NCBI GenBank assembly: GCA_026989875.1
Contig: JALSIP010000010.1
Coordinates: 1-33,808 of the forward strand
DNA length: 33,808 nt
DNA from: an archaeon
GTDB taxonomy: Archaea; Hydrothermarchaeota; Hydrothermarchaeia; Hydrothermarchaeales; BMS3B
Reading direction: 5' to 3'
Shown here: one piece after another, positions 21,795 to 30,791 of the stretch
How the letters are laid out: each line of letters starts with the position of its first letter
Position numbering within the stretch: position 1 is the stretch's first letter
Translations under genes and position numbers: made by a program
Notes under the pieces: generated by a model
The model's input: the letters and a program-made list of their open reading frames with translations, nothing else
Told to the model about the DNA's origin: nothing
The model's database searches: none

Positions 21795-22547
21795 CTTGCC
21801 CGTTATTTTCTCTATTTTTTCTGACAGCGAAAAAATACGCTGCAGTGCCTCTGACTCCTCCTGCAAATCTGCCAGGGGTACGCCCTGTCTTTCGGCTTTT
21901 CTCACCATCTCATCCTCCGGGATGTTCTCCAGCACCTCTGCTATCAGGTTATCCCGCAGGAAGTCCTCATCATCAAGGGAGCTCACCCTGTTTGCCACGC
22001 AGTAAACCTCCGGTATTCCCGCGCTTCTTGAGAGCTCAATCAGCCTGTTTGCCACGTCCACTGCCTTTCTTGATGGCTCCGCCACCACCAGCATCAGGTC
22101 AAAACCCTCGGCGATGTTCCTCGCCATGTGCTCCACGCCAGCCTCGCTGTCCAGTATAACCATCTCCCCCCTCTTGAGTATCAGGTGTCTGAGCAGTGCT
22201 CTCAGGAAGGCATTCTCCGGGCACATGCATCCCTGGCTCACACCCTCCACCGTGCCCATGACAATCAGGCGTATGTTGTCCCTGACCGCGCAGTACTTCT
22301 CAACCACGTCATCCACCCTCGGATTCAGGTTGTATATTCCGGGGGTTATTACCGTTCGCTCTCCTATGAGCTGCTTGAGCTTTGAAATCGGCACAGGATT
22401 TTCAACACCTATCATGGTGTGCAGGTTCATGCTCGGGTCTGCATCCACGGCGATGACGCTGTAGCCCCTGTCAGCAAAAAGCCTCACCAGCGTTCCGGCA
22501 ATTGTGGTTTTCCCCACGCCCCCCTTTCCGGAAATCGCAATCTTCAC
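21786..22547 (-). CDS. cooC: CooC-type nickel-insertion ATPase for CO dehydrogenase
   Basis: 253 residues, a MinD/ParA-class P-loop ATPase. The deviant Walker A KGGVGKTT (8-15) has the signature lysine K8. The switch/Walker A' region is DADPSMNLH. The C107-M-C109 pair (GCMCPENAFLR) is the metal-binding CxC of CooC dimers. CooC promotes nickel loading of Ni-CO dehydrogenase in an ATP-dependent way. No CODH/ACS subunit gene lies in the window. It overlaps the upstream EF-hand-like/SHOCT-like gene by four bases, suggesting a joint unit. Confidence 0.9.
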   Translation of the reverse strand: MKIAISGKGGVGKTTIAGTLVRLFADRGYSVIAVDADPSMNLHTMIGVENPVPISKLKQLIGERTVITPGIYNLNPRVDDVVEKYCAVRDNIRLIVMGTVEGVSQGCMCPENAFLRALLRHLILKRGEMVILDSEAGVEHMARNIAEGFDLMLVVAEPSRKAVDVANRLIELSRSAGIPEVYCVANRVSSLDDEDFLRDNLIAEVLENIPEDEMVRKAERQGVPLADLQEESEALQRIFSLSEKIEKITGKLF

Positions 22548-22912
22548 CTGACCACTTCCTCTGCAGCTTCAATCTTCCTTATCAGCCTGCGGTACTCCTC
22601 CTCTCCGATGCGCCCGCTGGCGTATGCTCCCTCCACCTGCTGCCTCCTCTTCTCCAGCGTCTCCTTAGTGTCAGGTGCATAGGGGTCTGTGCCTATCTCC
22701 TTCTCCAGGTAGTCAGGTATGCCATCAAGGTCGGAGTCTGCAGAAGTCACCACCTTCCCGGCTTCCCTCTTCCCGCCCCCGCCGCCGAAGGGATTGTAGA
22801 GTATGGCATAGGCTAAGCTTGATAAAACCATTATCCCTATTCCAAAAAGTGCTCCAAGCTGCACTGCTGTGAGCTTGCCCCTGCTACCCCTCGCCTGACG
22901 CCTTCCCGGCAT
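22544..22912 (-). CDS. Membrane protein with TSP3/EF-hand-like calcium motif and SHOCT-like tail
   Basis: 122 residues from ATG 22912. A membrane span lies at about residues 17-38 (LGALFGIGIMVLSSLAYAIL), then a Gly linker. DSDLDGIPDYLEKEIGTDP follows, a thrombospondin type 3/EF-hand-like Ca2+ motif common on archaeal surface proteins. A C-terminal helical hairpin (GAYASGRIGEEEYRRLIRKI) resembles a SHOCT domain. The frame opens at 22939, but the TATA-like AAATTTAAT near 22940-22948 places the start after that. It is translationally coupled to cooC; whether it aids CooC is unknown. Confidence 0.7.
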   Translation of the reverse strand: MPGRRQARGSRGKLTAVQLGALFGIGIMVLSSLAYAILYNPFGGGGGKREAGKVVTSADSDLDGIPDYLEKEIGTDPYAPDTKETLEKRRQQVEGAYASGRIGEEEYRRLIRKIEAAEEVVR

Positions 22913-22971
22913 GGTTAAAAACCTATGTGCTAACGACAATTAAATTTTTGCACCGGAGAAGGCGCACATTT

Positions 22972-24084
22972 TCAGTTCCTGAAGACCATCACCTTTGCCG
23001 GGAGGGTGCCGAGGGTGACTCTGAGCATCTCATCCGGCTCGGCAGGATACAGCTCGGGTCTGGCGGTCAGCAGCACTGCGGTGCGCCAGCTCCCTGAAGC
23101 CAGAGCACGCTCAAAGCCAGCATAGAGCTTGGCCACCTTGCGGGGGCTGCCCATTCTCAGCCCGTAGGGCAGGTTCGCGATAACCACATCCTCGGAATAG
23201 CGCAGCTCTCTGGCATCTCCCGTGAAGAACTCCACCGCCCCGGCTATGCCCGCGCATCTGGCATTCACCCTCGCCCCCTGCAGGTGCTTTGGTGAGATGT
23301 CGCACCCCCTCACCTTCAGCTCTCTCCTGCGCATCCCCGCCTCTGCCTCCTCAGCCACTCTGGAGAGCTGCTCCACGGGCAGAAAGCGCAGCCTCCAGAG
23401 CAGGAAGGAGCTCTTCCTGAGCATGTTTGGCATGCGCCACGCCCACCTCACAGCCTCTATGCACACCGTGCCCGAGCCGCAGAAGGGGTCAATCAGTGCC
23501 TCGCTGTGCCTCCATTCAGCCAGCCTCAGCAGAGCATGGGCGGCTGTGGGCTTCAGCGGTGCCGGGTGCAGGTAGGCTCTGTAGCCCCTGCGGTGCAGGC
23601 TCCTGCCGGTGGTATCCACTCCCAGCCACAGCAGTCTTCCCGAGAGCTCCGCCCTTATCACCACCCCGGGCTCCTTGAGGTTGACCCTGAGCCTGTGTCC
23701 CCTCTCCCTCCGGTACCTGTCAATCACCGCCTGACCTATGCGTGCTGCTATTTCAGGGGAGGTGAACTCATGCTCACCTATGCGCTCTGCCCTCACCGCA
23801 AAGCTCTGCTCCGGCGCAATCAGCTCCTCAAAGGGCACGCTCAGGGCTGAGGAGTAAACCTCCTCAAGCGTCTCCACCTCCTCCCTCAGGAGCAGCAGCA
23901 CCACCCGGTGCAGGGTGTTTGAGCAGTAGTTGAGGAGCAGCACATCCTTAGCTGAGCCTTTCAGGAGCAGCCTTCCCTCACCCACCGCTTCGGGTTTTCT
24001 GCCAGTAAGCTCCTCAACCTCATCTGCCGCAACTGCTTCAAAGCCCCGTTCCGTGGTCATGAAGAGCTCCAGCCTCTCAGCCAT
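22972..24084 (-). CDS. THUMP-domain tRNA guanine-N2 methyltransferase (Trm14/TrmN-like)
   Basis: 370 residues. An N-terminal ferredoxin-like/THUMP region (about 5-165) precedes a Rossmann methyltransferase domain with [13 protein letters not shown] (SAM motif I), [16 protein letters not shown] and the catalytic NLPYG (N-[LP]-P-[YF]). Family members make m2G6 in the tRNA acceptor stem. The frame opens at ATG 24114, but ATG 24084 has GGAGGCG nine bases upstream and lies downstream of the start predicted from the TATA at 24127-24136. Confidence 0.9.
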   Translation of the reverse strand: MAERLELFMTTERGFEAVAADEVEELTGRKPEAVGEGRLLLKGSAKDVLLLNYCSNTLHRVVLLLLREEVETLEEVYSSALSVPFEELIAPEQSFAVRAERIGEHEFTSPEIAARIGQAVIDRYRRERGHRLRVNLKEPGVVIRAELSGRLLWLGVDTTGRSLHRRGYRAYLHPAPLKPTAAHALLRLAEWRHSEALIDPFCGSGTVCIEAVRWAWRMPNMLRKSSFLLWRLRFLPVEQLSRVAEEAEAGMRRRELKVRGCDISPKHLQGARVNARCAGIAGAVEFFTGDARELRYSEDVVIANLPYGLRMGSPRKVAKLYAGFERALASGSWRTAVLLTARPELYPAEPDEMLRVTLGTLPAKVMVFRN

Positions 24085-24126
24085 GGCAGCCTTCGCCTCC
24101 AGCACCCGTGGCATGGCAGGGGAAAA

Positions 24127-24136
24127 CGTTTAAATA
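24127..24136. promoter_or_regulatory. TATA box shared by the THUMP methyltransferase and ftsZ
   Basis: CGTTTAAATA is nearly symmetrical. It is about 48 bases from the methyltransferase ATG at 24084 and 43 bases from the ftsZ TTG at 24175, leaving leaders of about 20 bases with SD sites on both sides. Confidence 0.5.
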
Positions 24137-24174
24137 CCTCTACCACCCATGAATGGATAGCAGGAGGAATCACG

Positions 24175-25305
24175 TTGGACAGCATCATTGAGGAAGCACT
24201 GAAGAGAGGTGGTGGAGCTTCTTACGGGGGCATGTCTGTCATGCAGGAGCCTGGAGTGGACCAGGAGCTTGAGGAAATTCTCTCTCACACCAGGGCGAGA
24301 ATCGTGGTGATAGGCACGGGCGGGGCTGGGAACAACACCATGACGCGTCTCATGGAGGTGGGCATAGAAGGCGCCGAAACCATAGCCATAAACACCGATG
24401 CCCAGGACCTGCTCCAGACCAGGGCGCACAAGAAGCTCATCATAGGCAAGGAGCTCACCGGCGGTCTCGGTGCCGGCTCCGTGCCCCAGATTGGCGAGGA
24501 GGCTGCAAAGGAAAGCGAGCAGGAAATCAAGGAGCTGCTTGAGGGTGCCGACATCGTGTTTATAACCTGCGGGCTCGGGGGTGGCACTGGCACCGGGAGT
24601 TCGCCGGTGATAGCCAACATCTCCCAGAAGCTCGGCGCCTTAACCGTGGCGGTGGTGACCTTCCCCTTCACCATGGAGGGCATGCGCAGGCGCAGCAACG
24701 CCGAGATGGGTCTGGAGAAGCTTCGCAGGGAGACGGACACGGTTATAGTGATTCCCAACGACCGTCTGCTTGAGATAGCACCCACCCTGCCGCTGCCTGC
24801 TGCCTTCAAGGTGGCTGACGAGATACTGGTCAGAGCTGTGAAGGGCATAACCGAGCTCATAACCAAGCCCGGTCTGATAAACCTTGACTTTGCGGACGTG
24901 CGTGCGGTAATGGAGGGCGGCGGAGTTGCCATGATAGGCATGGGCGAGAGCGACACCGAGAACCGTGCGGTTGAGGCTATAGAGAAGGCGATAAACAGCC
25001 CGCTGCTCAACGTTGACATCACCGGTGCGAGAGGTGCGCTCATCAACGTGGTGGGTGGCGAGGACCTGACCTTAGCGGAGGCGCAGCAGGTGGTGCAGGT
25101 GGTTTCGGAGAGGCTTGATCCCAGGGCGAACATAATATGGGGTGCCCAGATAGAGGAGAACCTGAAGGGCATGCTCAGGGTGATGCTGGTGGTCACGGGC
25201 GTGCGCTCCAAGCAGATTCTCGGGGCAGATGATGAGAGCTTTCTTGAGAAGGAGACGGGGGAGGAGGACCTCAGGTCAAAGCTCGGAATAGAGTTCCTGG
25301 ACTGA
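24175..25305 (+). CDS. ftsZ: Cell division GTPase FtsZ
   Basis: 376 residues. The nucleotide-binding start is [13 protein letters not shown] (about 43-55). The tubulin signature is [15 protein letters not shown] (about 130-144). The T7 synergy region [15 protein letters not shown] is present for GTP hydrolysis. FtsZ polymerises into the division ring. The start is TTG with a strong AGGAGGA SD seven bases upstream; no ATG is placed better. secE follows after four bases, a pairing conserved in many euryarchaea. The usual next gene (spt5/nusG) is not here. Confidence 0.96.
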   Translation: MDSIIEEALKRGGGASYGGMSVMQEPGVDQELEEILSHTRARIVVIGTGGAGNNTMTRLMEVGIEGAETIAINTDAQDLLQTRAHKKLIIGKELTGGLGAGSVPQIGEEAAKESEQEIKELLEGADIVFITCGLGGGTGTGSSPVIANISQKLGALTVAVVTFPFTMEGMRRRSNAEMGLEKLRRETDTVIVIPNDRLLEIAPTLPLPAAFKVADEILVRAVKGITELITKPGLINLDFADVRAVMEGGGVAMIGMGESDTENRAVEAIEKAINSPLLNVDITGARGALINVVGGEDLTLAEAQQVVQVVSERLDPRANIIWGAQIEENLKGMLRVMLVVTGVRSKQILGADDESFLEKETGEEDLRSKLGIEFLD

Positions 25306-25309
25306 GAGC

Positions 25310-25513
25310 ATGTCGGTGGCGATTCTGAAGGACAGAGCCCAGCTTGTGGAGAGGCTTAAAGAGTGGCAGAGGGTTGTCAAGCTCTCCCGCAAGCCCAGGC
25401 GCAGCGAGTACCTGATGGTTGCCAAGGTCACCGGGGCGGGGATAATCATCATTGGCCTCCTGGCTTTCGTGATACGCATGCTCCTCCACCTGGGCACGCT
25501 GCTCAAGGGCTAA
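25310..25513 (+). CDS. secE: Preprotein translocase subunit SecE (Sec61 gamma)
   Basis: 67 residues. An amphipathic N-terminal helix ([21 protein letters not shown]) is followed by the conserved [15 protein letters not shown] and a single membrane span ([17 protein letters not shown]). This is the clamp subunit of the SecYEG channel. It is four bases downstream of ftsZ and overlaps convergent trmI by four bases. Confidence 0.93.
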   Translation: MSVAILKDRAQLVERLKEWQRVVKLSRKPRRSEYLMVAKVTGAGIIIIGLLAFVIRMLLHLGTLLKG

Positions 25514-26238
25514 CACTTCCTGCCGAAGGCCAGGTAGCCCGTGTGCCCCACCATCCTGGTTCTCGGGCGCGTGCCCACGCTCCTGACCTCAATCTCCCGC
25601 TCAAGCAGCTCAACCACCCTCAGGAACCTGAAGCCAGCCTCGCGCATGGCTTCGTAGGCTCTGCGAATCTGCTCAATGTACGGGTTGTAAACCGCTATGA
25701 AGCCGCCGCGCTTCAGTGCGGAGAAGGCATGCTCCACCGCCAGCCAGGGGTCAGGCATGTCAAACACCACCGCATCCACCTCTTCTGCTTCTATGCCCTC
25801 CCTCACATCCCTGAGCTCAGCCACTATCCTGTGCTCCACGCCAGCCGCTGCGAAGTTGCGCCTTGCTATCTCAAGGTGCTTCTCGTTGAGCTCGTAGGTG
25901 TACACCCTTCCGGTGTCTCCCACGATGTGGGCTAAGTATATAGCCAGCGAGCCCGTGCCGGTGCCTGCCTCAACCACCTTAGAGCCGGAGCCGATGCCGG
26001 TGTTCGCCACTATCAGCCCCACCTCCTTCCTCACCACCACGCTCCCCGCCCTGGGCAGCTTCTCGTGCAGGTCAACCACGCTCGGCTCAAGCATCACAAA
26101 CCTGTGCCCCAAGTGGCTCCGCAGCTCGGCTGGCGGCTCAGCGCCTGCAAGCCTGATAACGCCCAGGTCGGTGTGGAGCACCTCTCTCTCCTCCTCCACC
26201 AGGAACTTCCTCCCCCTCTCATCAATGAGGAGCCTCAT
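25510..26238 (-). CDS. trmI: tRNA (adenine-N1)-methyltransferase TrmI
   Basis: 242 residues. An N-terminal beta domain (GRKFLVEEEREVLHTDLGVI) is followed by a Rossmann methyltransferase with VVEAGTGTGSLAIYLA (SAM motif I), YTYELNEKHLEIARRNF and the catalytic region VVFDMPDPW. It forms a tetramer and makes m1A57/m1A58 in the tRNA T loop. The ATG overlaps the upstream DUF131 stop by four bases. Complete. Confidence 0.94.
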   Translation of the reverse strand: MRLLIDERGRKFLVEEEREVLHTDLGVIRLAGAEPPAELRSHLGHRFVMLEPSVVDLHEKLPRAGSVVVRKEVGLIVANTGIGSGSKVVEAGTGTGSLAIYLAHIVGDTGRVYTYELNEKHLEIARRNFAAAGVEHRIVAELRDVREGIEAEEVDAVVFDMPDPWLAVEHAFSALKRGGFIAVYNPYIEQIRRAYEAMREAGFRFLRVVELLEREIEVRSVGTRPRTRMVGHTGYLAFGRKC

Positions 26239-26483
26239 CGCACCCAGCCCCTGTAGAACAGCAGGTAAACCACCAGTATAAGCAGCAGCGTAAGAATCAG
26301 CAGGGTTCTCACGCTCTGGGCATCGGTGCCGAAAACTACAGGCAGGGGACCTATCAGAACCACTCCTCCTCCACGCACCTCGGCGCCCTGCTTGCCCGCC
26401 TGAGCCAGCATGCCTGCAGCCACCAGAAGCATGCCCAGCAGCAGCATCACAAAACCTGCGAGCACCAGCTCGTCGCCTCTCAT
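26235..26483 (-). CDS. DUF131/TIGR00304-like small membrane protein
   Basis: 82 residues with two membrane spans (VLAGFVMLLLGMLLVAAGML near the N-terminus and TLLILTLLLILVVYLLFY near the C-terminus) around GGGVVLIGPLPVVFGTDAQ, a loop typical of the archaeal DUF131 family. No function is known. The frame begins at 26495, but ATG 26483 fits a leaderless start from the TATA at 26498-26507. Confidence 0.82.
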   Translation of the reverse strand: MRGDELVLAGFVMLLLGMLLVAAGMLAQAGKQGAEVRGGGVVLIGPLPVVFGTDAQSVRTLLILTLLLILVVYLLFYRGWVR

Positions 26484-26497
26484 GCCGCCCACCAAAG

Positions 26498-26507
26498 ATT
26501 TTTATTG
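26498..26507. promoter_or_regulatory. TATA box between the DUF131 gene and secF
   Basis: ATTTTTATTG on the plus strand, CAATAAAAAT on the minus strand. It suits the leaderless DUF131 start at 26483 and also lies about 47 bases before the secF ATG. Confidence 0.4.
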
Positions 26508-26549
26508 AAGCAGTGCCTTAATCACTATGCCTAAGACCGGAGGCTTAAC

Positions 26550-27428
26550 ATGTCAAAGCTTGATGAACTCCTCTCAGAACTCCTCGCGGCAGACGTGAAG
26601 AAGCTCCTCCTGCTTCCGATGCTGATGCTGGCTGCTGGGCTCGTGGTGGTGGTTGCCTCCTACACCACCGGCACCATGCCCATGAGCATAGACTTCAAGG
26701 GGGGCACGCTGATAGTTGCCCCCTACCAGGAGGGCGCGGAGGGTGCGGGAGAGGCACTGGCTGAGGCTCTGGGTTATCCCGTGAAGGTGCGAATAGTCAG
26801 CGACGCCTTGGGCAACCGTGAGATTGAGCTCTTCATCGCCCACGCTCTGAGCACAGAGGAGATGAAAGAGGTAAGAGCCGTGCTTTCTGCCGGGGGCATC
26901 CCCGGGGATGCAATCGCCATAGACATAATCTCGCCCTCCCTCGGCGAAGCCTTCTTCCGGCAGGCTATCTACGCCCTGCTCTTCGCCTTCACCCTCATGG
27001 CGATTACCATCTTCCTGAGGTTCAGGACCTTCGTGCCCAGCATAGCGGTGGTGCTTTCAGCCTTCTCTGACATGGTGGTCACCCTGGGGGTGATGAGCCT
27101 GCTGGGCATAGAGCTTTCCAAGGGCTCCCTTCTGGCACTTCTCCTGCTCATAGGTTATTCCGTGGACACCGACATCCTGCTCACCACCAGAGTGCTGATG
27201 CACCGCCACGGCAGCATAGCCGAGAGGATAAGAAGAGCCATGCTCACGGGCATGACCATGAGCATGACCACCTTCGCCGCGATGCTGGTGCTCTTCATAG
27301 TCTCCTCATCCAAGGTGCTTGATGATGTAGCGCTGGTGATAATGATAGGCATGGTGGTGGACATGATAAACACCTGGCTGCAGAACGTTGCGATACTCCG
27401 CTGGTATGTGGAGAGGAGGAGCGCATGA
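26550..27428 (+). CDS. secF: Protein-export membrane protein SecF
   Basis: 292 residues. One N-terminal span (LLLPMLMLAAGLVVVVASY) precedes the first external domain, which begins SIDFKGGTLIVAP, a SecF/SecD family motif. Five further spans follow, with the RND-type segment GYSVDTDILLTTRVL. SecF works with SecD to use the ion gradient for late steps of secretion. The ATG has CCGGAGG about seven bases upstream. It overlaps secD by four bases (ATGA), the usual archaeal secF-secD order. Confidence 0.95.
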   Translation: MSKLDELLSELLAADVKKLLLLPMLMLAAGLVVVVASYTTGTMPMSIDFKGGTLIVAPYQEGAEGAGEALAEALGYPVKVRIVSDALGNREIELFIAHALSTEEMKEVRAVLSAGGIPGDAIAIDIISPSLGEAFFRQAIYALLFAFTLMAITIFLRFRTFVPSIAVVLSAFSDMVVTLGVMSLLGIELSKGSLLALLLLIGYSVDTDILLTTRVLMHRHGSIAERIRRAMLTGMTMSMTTFAAMLVLFIVSSSKVLDDVALVIMIGMVVDMINTWLQNVAILRWYVERRSA

Positions 27429-28780
27429 GGGCTCTGGAGATTCTTTCGCTGAGAAGGGTGCAGATTCTGATGCTGGCAGTCTCACTCTCCATGCTTATAA
27501 TGGCAGCCAACAACCCGCCGATTTCGCTGGGCTGGGACTTGGCAGGCGGAAGCGAGCTCAGGGTGAAAATTGAGCATCCGCTGCCCTACACCGCCCCGGA
27601 TGGCAGTGAGGTTACCATGGACCTGGTGGTTGACATCCTCACCAAGCGCCTGAACGGTCTCGGAGTTAAGGACTTCTCGGTCTCGCCCTGGGGCAACCAG
27701 TACCTGATAATAGACTTCGCTGGCATGGAGCCCGAGAGGGCAAGAGAGCTGGTGGAGAGGCAGGGCAAGCTGGTGGTGAAGCTGGGCAACATCACGGTGT
27801 TCACCGGCAAGGACCTGGAGAAGGTCTCCCCCTACACCAAGAGCATGGAGGGAAGCTGGGAGGTGCCCTTCACCATAACCCCTGAAGCTGCCGAGCGCTT
27901 CCGTCAGGCAGCGCTTCAGGTGCTGCAGGAGGCGGGGATTGAGCCGGATAGCGTTACAGACTTTGACGCCTTGGAGAGAGACCCGCGCATACCCCAGGTG
28001 GAGATGTACTTGGACGACAGGCTGATGCACTCCGCCCCCATAGGCGGCAGCCTGTGGCAGGAGTTCATAGTTGCAGGTAAGGCGCCGCGCTCCCTGGTGC
28101 TCACCACCGGCTCAAGACCCGAGGACGAGGAGGAGGCAAAGAGCGTGGAGGTGGTGCTGCGCTCAGGTGCGCTGCCGCTGAAGCTGCAGGTGCTCTCCAC
28201 CTCCACCGTGCCGCCGGAGCTGGGGATGAAGTTTGCGAAGAATGCGGTGATTGCAGGTTTTGCGGCTATACTCACGGTTGCCCTGGTAATCTTCCTGCGC
28301 TACCGTGCTCCCATGGTGGTTCTGCCAATAATCGCCACCGGCGTGAGCGAGGTTATAATAATTCTGGGGATAGCCTCGCTCATACGCTGGGACCTGGACC
28401 TTGCTGCAATCGCCGGCATAATCGCAGCCGTGGGCACGGGTGTGGATGACCAGATAGTGATAACCGACGAGGTGCTGTTCCAGCGCACCTACTCCATGCG
28501 CTCACGCATAAAGCGAGCCTTCTTCATCATCTTCTCCGCCTGGTTCACCACCGTGGCGGCGATGTTCCCGCTGTTCATAATCGGCATGGCTGCCCTGAGG
28601 GGCTTTGCGCTGACCACCATCCTGGGCGTCACCATCGGCGTCCTCATCACCCGTCCTGCCTACGCGAGCGTCATTGAGTACCTCTTCAGCCGCGGCTCCG
28701 CAGGAGGCAGAGGAGCCGCAGCAAAGCCAAAGCCTGGCAGAGCCAAGAAAAAGAAGAAGGGCGCGCGCAGAGGGAGATAG
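27425..28780 (+). CDS. secD: Protein-export membrane protein SecD
   Basis: 451 residues. The N-terminal span is followed by ISLGWDLAGGSELRVKIE, the family P1-head motif, and a large external domain (about 45-280) with VDILTKRLNGLGVKDFSV. Six membrane spans include the RND-like AVGTGVDDQIVITDEVL. The C-terminal tail is strongly basic (KPKPGRAKKKKKGARRGR) and probably contacts ribosome or lipid head groups. It is coupled to secF; the TrkA-like gene follows after one base and uses the GGGAG in the secD tail codons as SD. Confidence 0.95.
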   Translation: MRALEILSLRRVQILMLAVSLSMLIMAANNPPISLGWDLAGGSELRVKIEHPLPYTAPDGSEVTMDLVVDILTKRLNGLGVKDFSVSPWGNQYLIIDFAGMEPERARELVERQGKLVVKLGNITVFTGKDLEKVSPYTKSMEGSWEVPFTITPEAAERFRQAALQVLQEAGIEPDSVTDFDALERDPRIPQVEMYLDDRLMHSAPIGGSLWQEFIVAGKAPRSLVLTTGSRPEDEEEAKSVEVVLRSGALPLKLQVLSTSTVPPELGMKFAKNAVIAGFAAILTVALVIFLRYRAPMVVLPIIATGVSEVIIILGIASLIRWDLDLAAIAGIIAAVGTGVDDQIVITDEVLFQRTYSMRSRIKRAFFIIFSAWFTTVAAMFPLFIIGMAALRGFALTTILGVTIGVLITRPAYASVIEYLFSRGSAGGRGAAAKPKPGRAKKKKKGARRGR

Positions 28781-28781
28781 G

Positions 28782-29438
28782 ATGTACGTGATAATTGTGG
28801 GTGCCTCAAAGATAGGTGCAACCCTCGCTGAAATCCTCTCAAAGGAGAAGTGCAACGTTGTTGTGGTTGACAGGCAGAAGGAGAAGCTCAACCGCCTTAC
28901 AGAAGAGCTGGACGTTCAGGTGATACACGGCAGCGGCACCGAGGTTAACACCCTGAGGGAGGCGGGTGCCGAGAAGGCTGATGTGGTGGTCAGTGCCACC
29001 AGCGATGATGCCGTAAACCTCATGGTATGCGAGCTTGCCAAGATGCTCGGCATACAGCGCAGAATCACCCTCTCCCACAACCAGGCGCACAGGGCGATAT
29101 TTGAGGAGGTGGGCGTGGAGGAGGTCATATACCCCAGCAGCATAATCGCAAACTACATACGCAACCTCATCCTCCGCCCCGGAATCAGGAGCGTGCTCAC
29201 CACCCTTCAGGACGCGGACATAATAGAGATTAAAATTCCCGACGGCTCCGCGGTTACGGGCAAGCAGATCAGGGACATCGGCATGCCTGAAGGCTCAACC
29301 ATAGCAGCCATTCACCGGGACGGCGAGCTCATAATTCCCCGGGGCAAAACCGTGCTCATGGCTGGAGACCAGCTAACCATCCTGGCAAAGAAGGATGTTA
29401 TAAAGAAGGTGATAAACCTGATAAGGGCGAGGGAGTAG
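28782..29438 (+). CDS. TrkA-like RCK-domain protein (K+ channel/transporter regulator)
   Basis: 218 residues. RCK-N Rossmann domain (about 1-135) begins MYVIIVGASKIGATLAEILS with an acidic beta2 end (VVVVDRQKEK), then VIHGSGTEVNTLREAG and ADVVVSATSDD. RCK-C (TrkA-C) domain at about 140-218 (EIKIPDGSAVTGKQIRDIG to LTILAKKD). Such proteins bind NAD(H) or ATP and gate Trk/Ktr potassium uptake. The nucleotide loop is G-A-S-K-I-G, with Ser where Gly is usual. A longer frame from 28674 exists but overlaps secD. No membrane partner TrkH is adjacent; the link to secFD is unusual. Confidence 0.88.
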   Translation: MYVIIVGASKIGATLAEILSKEKCNVVVVDRQKEKLNRLTEELDVQVIHGSGTEVNTLREAGAEKADVVVSATSDDAVNLMVCELAKMLGIQRRITLSHNQAHRAIFEEVGVEEVIYPSSIIANYIRNLILRPGIRSVLTTLQDADIIEIKIPDGSAVTGKQIRDIGMPEGSTIAAIHRDGELIIPRGKTVLMAGDQLTILAKKDVIKKVINLIRARE

Positions 29439-30791
29439 CTACGAGAGCCTTTCCTGCAGCATCTCAAGCGCCTTTTCAGCATCTGCCCTGCCGCGGGTGA
29501 TGCGCATCACCTGCCCGACCAGGTAGTTGATTGCCTCTCGCCTGCCGCTGCGGTAGTCCTGCACCGCCCCCGGGTTCTCACGTATCGCCTGCTCCACGGC
29601 GCTGGCGAGGCTCTGCTCGTCCAGCTTGCTCAGCCGCTGTATGAGCTCCTCCGCCTCTGCACCGCGCTCCACAACCTCCCTGAGCACCAGCTCTGCAGCC
29701 TGCTGGGATAGCCTGCCTGAAGATATGGCGCCGAGCACGGCGAGAATGTCCCGCACCGTGAGTCCGCTCTCTGCAAAGCTCATCCCGTGGTAGTTCAGGG
29801 TCTTCTTGATTATGTGCCTGAAGAAGGCAGCCGCTCTTCCAGGCTCCACCTGCCCGCACACCTGCTCAAAGGCGTCAGCCATCTCGGGCTCGGAGGTAAT
29901 CGCCCAGGCATCATCTCTGGAGATGCGGTACTGCTGCATGAACCTCTGAAGCTTCTGATGGGGTGCCTCCGGCAGCTCCGAGCGCACCCTCTCAACCAGC
30001 TCTTCGGTTATCCTGAGGGGCGGGAGGTCAGGGTCCGGGATGTAGCGGTAGTCCTCGGCAGTCTCCTTGGTGCGCATGCTCTTGGTTATCATCTGCTCCT
30101 CTATGTAGGCACGGGTCTCCCGCTTCACCGCCTTCCCCCTGCGCCTCAGGTTCTTCTGACGGGTTATCTCAAACTTCAGCGCCCTGTAGAGCCCCTTAAT
30201 GCTGTTTATGTTCTTTATCTCAACCCTCGCCCCATCCTCTATGCTCACGTTCACGTCTACACGCATGGTGCCCCCTTCCCTGCGAACCCTGCCCGAGTAG
30301 TGTAGCACCTTTACCAGCTCGCGCATGAAGTTTCTTGCCTCCTCAGGCGAGGTTATATCGGGAGCGGTTACTATCTCCACTAAGGGCACACCCGAGCGGT
30401 TGTAGTCCACCCTCCCGGTGACCGGGTCGTACTTTCCGGGGTCCTCCTCCAGGTGAACCTCCCAGATTCCAACGCCCGCGAGCTCGCCGTTTTTGCCTAT
30501 GGGCATGGAGGTGCGCTGGTAGCCGGAGGGCAGGTCGGGATAATCGTAGTGCTTCCTGAGGATGTAAACAGGCTCACGCACGAGCTCGCAGTTCAGCATA
30601 AGAGCTATGGCGATAACTCCCTCAACCGCCTCTGCATTCACGCCCATGGGCTTGGCACCGGGCATGCCTAAGCACACCTCGCACACGTTGGTGTTGGGCT
30701 CTGCATCACGGTAGTCGGCTGGCGACCTGCAGAAGAGCTTCGTCCTGGTTGCAAGCTGCTCGTGAATCTCAAACCCTATCCTGACCTTCAT
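29439..30791 (-). CDS. gatB: Asp/Glu-tRNA amidotransferase subunit B
   Basis: 450 residues. The start MKVRIGFEIHEQLATRTKLFC, NVCEVCLGMPGAKP, LRKHYDYPDLPSGYQ and VDYNRSGVPLVEIVT are GatB signatures; the C-terminal YqeY-like tail binds tRNA. GatCAB transamidates misacylated Asp-tRNA(Asn) (in archaea mostly this role, as GatDE handles Gln). Its ATG overlaps the gatA stop by four bases. The stop directly abuts the convergent TrkA gene. Confidence 0.96.
   Translation of the reverse strand: MKVRIGFEIHEQLATRTKLFCRSPADYRDAEPNTNVCEVCLGMPGAKPMGVNAEAVEGVIAIALMLNCELVREPVYILRKHYDYPDLPSGYQRTSMPIGKNGELAGVGIWEVHLEEDPGKYDPVTGRVDYNRSGVPLVEIVTAPDITSPEEARNFMRELVKVLHYSGRVRREGGTMRVDVNVSIEDGARVEIKNINSIKGLYRALKFEITRQKNLRRRGKAVKRETRAYIEEQMITKSMRTKETAEDYRYIPDPDLPPLRITEELVERVRSELPEAPHQKLQRFMQQYRISRDDAWAITSEPEMADAFEQVCGQVEPGRAAAFFRHIIKKTLNYHGMSFAESGLTVRDILAVLGAISSGRLSQQAAELVLREVVERGAEAEELIQRLSKLDEQSLASAVEQAIRENPGAVQDYRSGRREAINYLVGQVMRITRGRADAEKALEMLQERLS

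Noticed and set aside
24149-24160. Three-codon upstream ORF (ATG AAT GGA TAG) before ftsZ
   Set aside because: The transcription start predicted from the TATA at 24127-24136 lies at or after it, so it is probably not transcribed.
24285-25211. Long minus-strand frame opposite ftsZ
   Set aside because: Antisense shadow of a well-identified gene, with Ser/Thr/Met-rich low-complexity sequence typical of the complement of a GC-rich gene.
28674-28781. Longer start for the TrkA-like gene
   Set aside because: Would overlap secD by over 100 bases with low-complexity sequence; ATG 28782 has an SD and begins the Rossmann fold.
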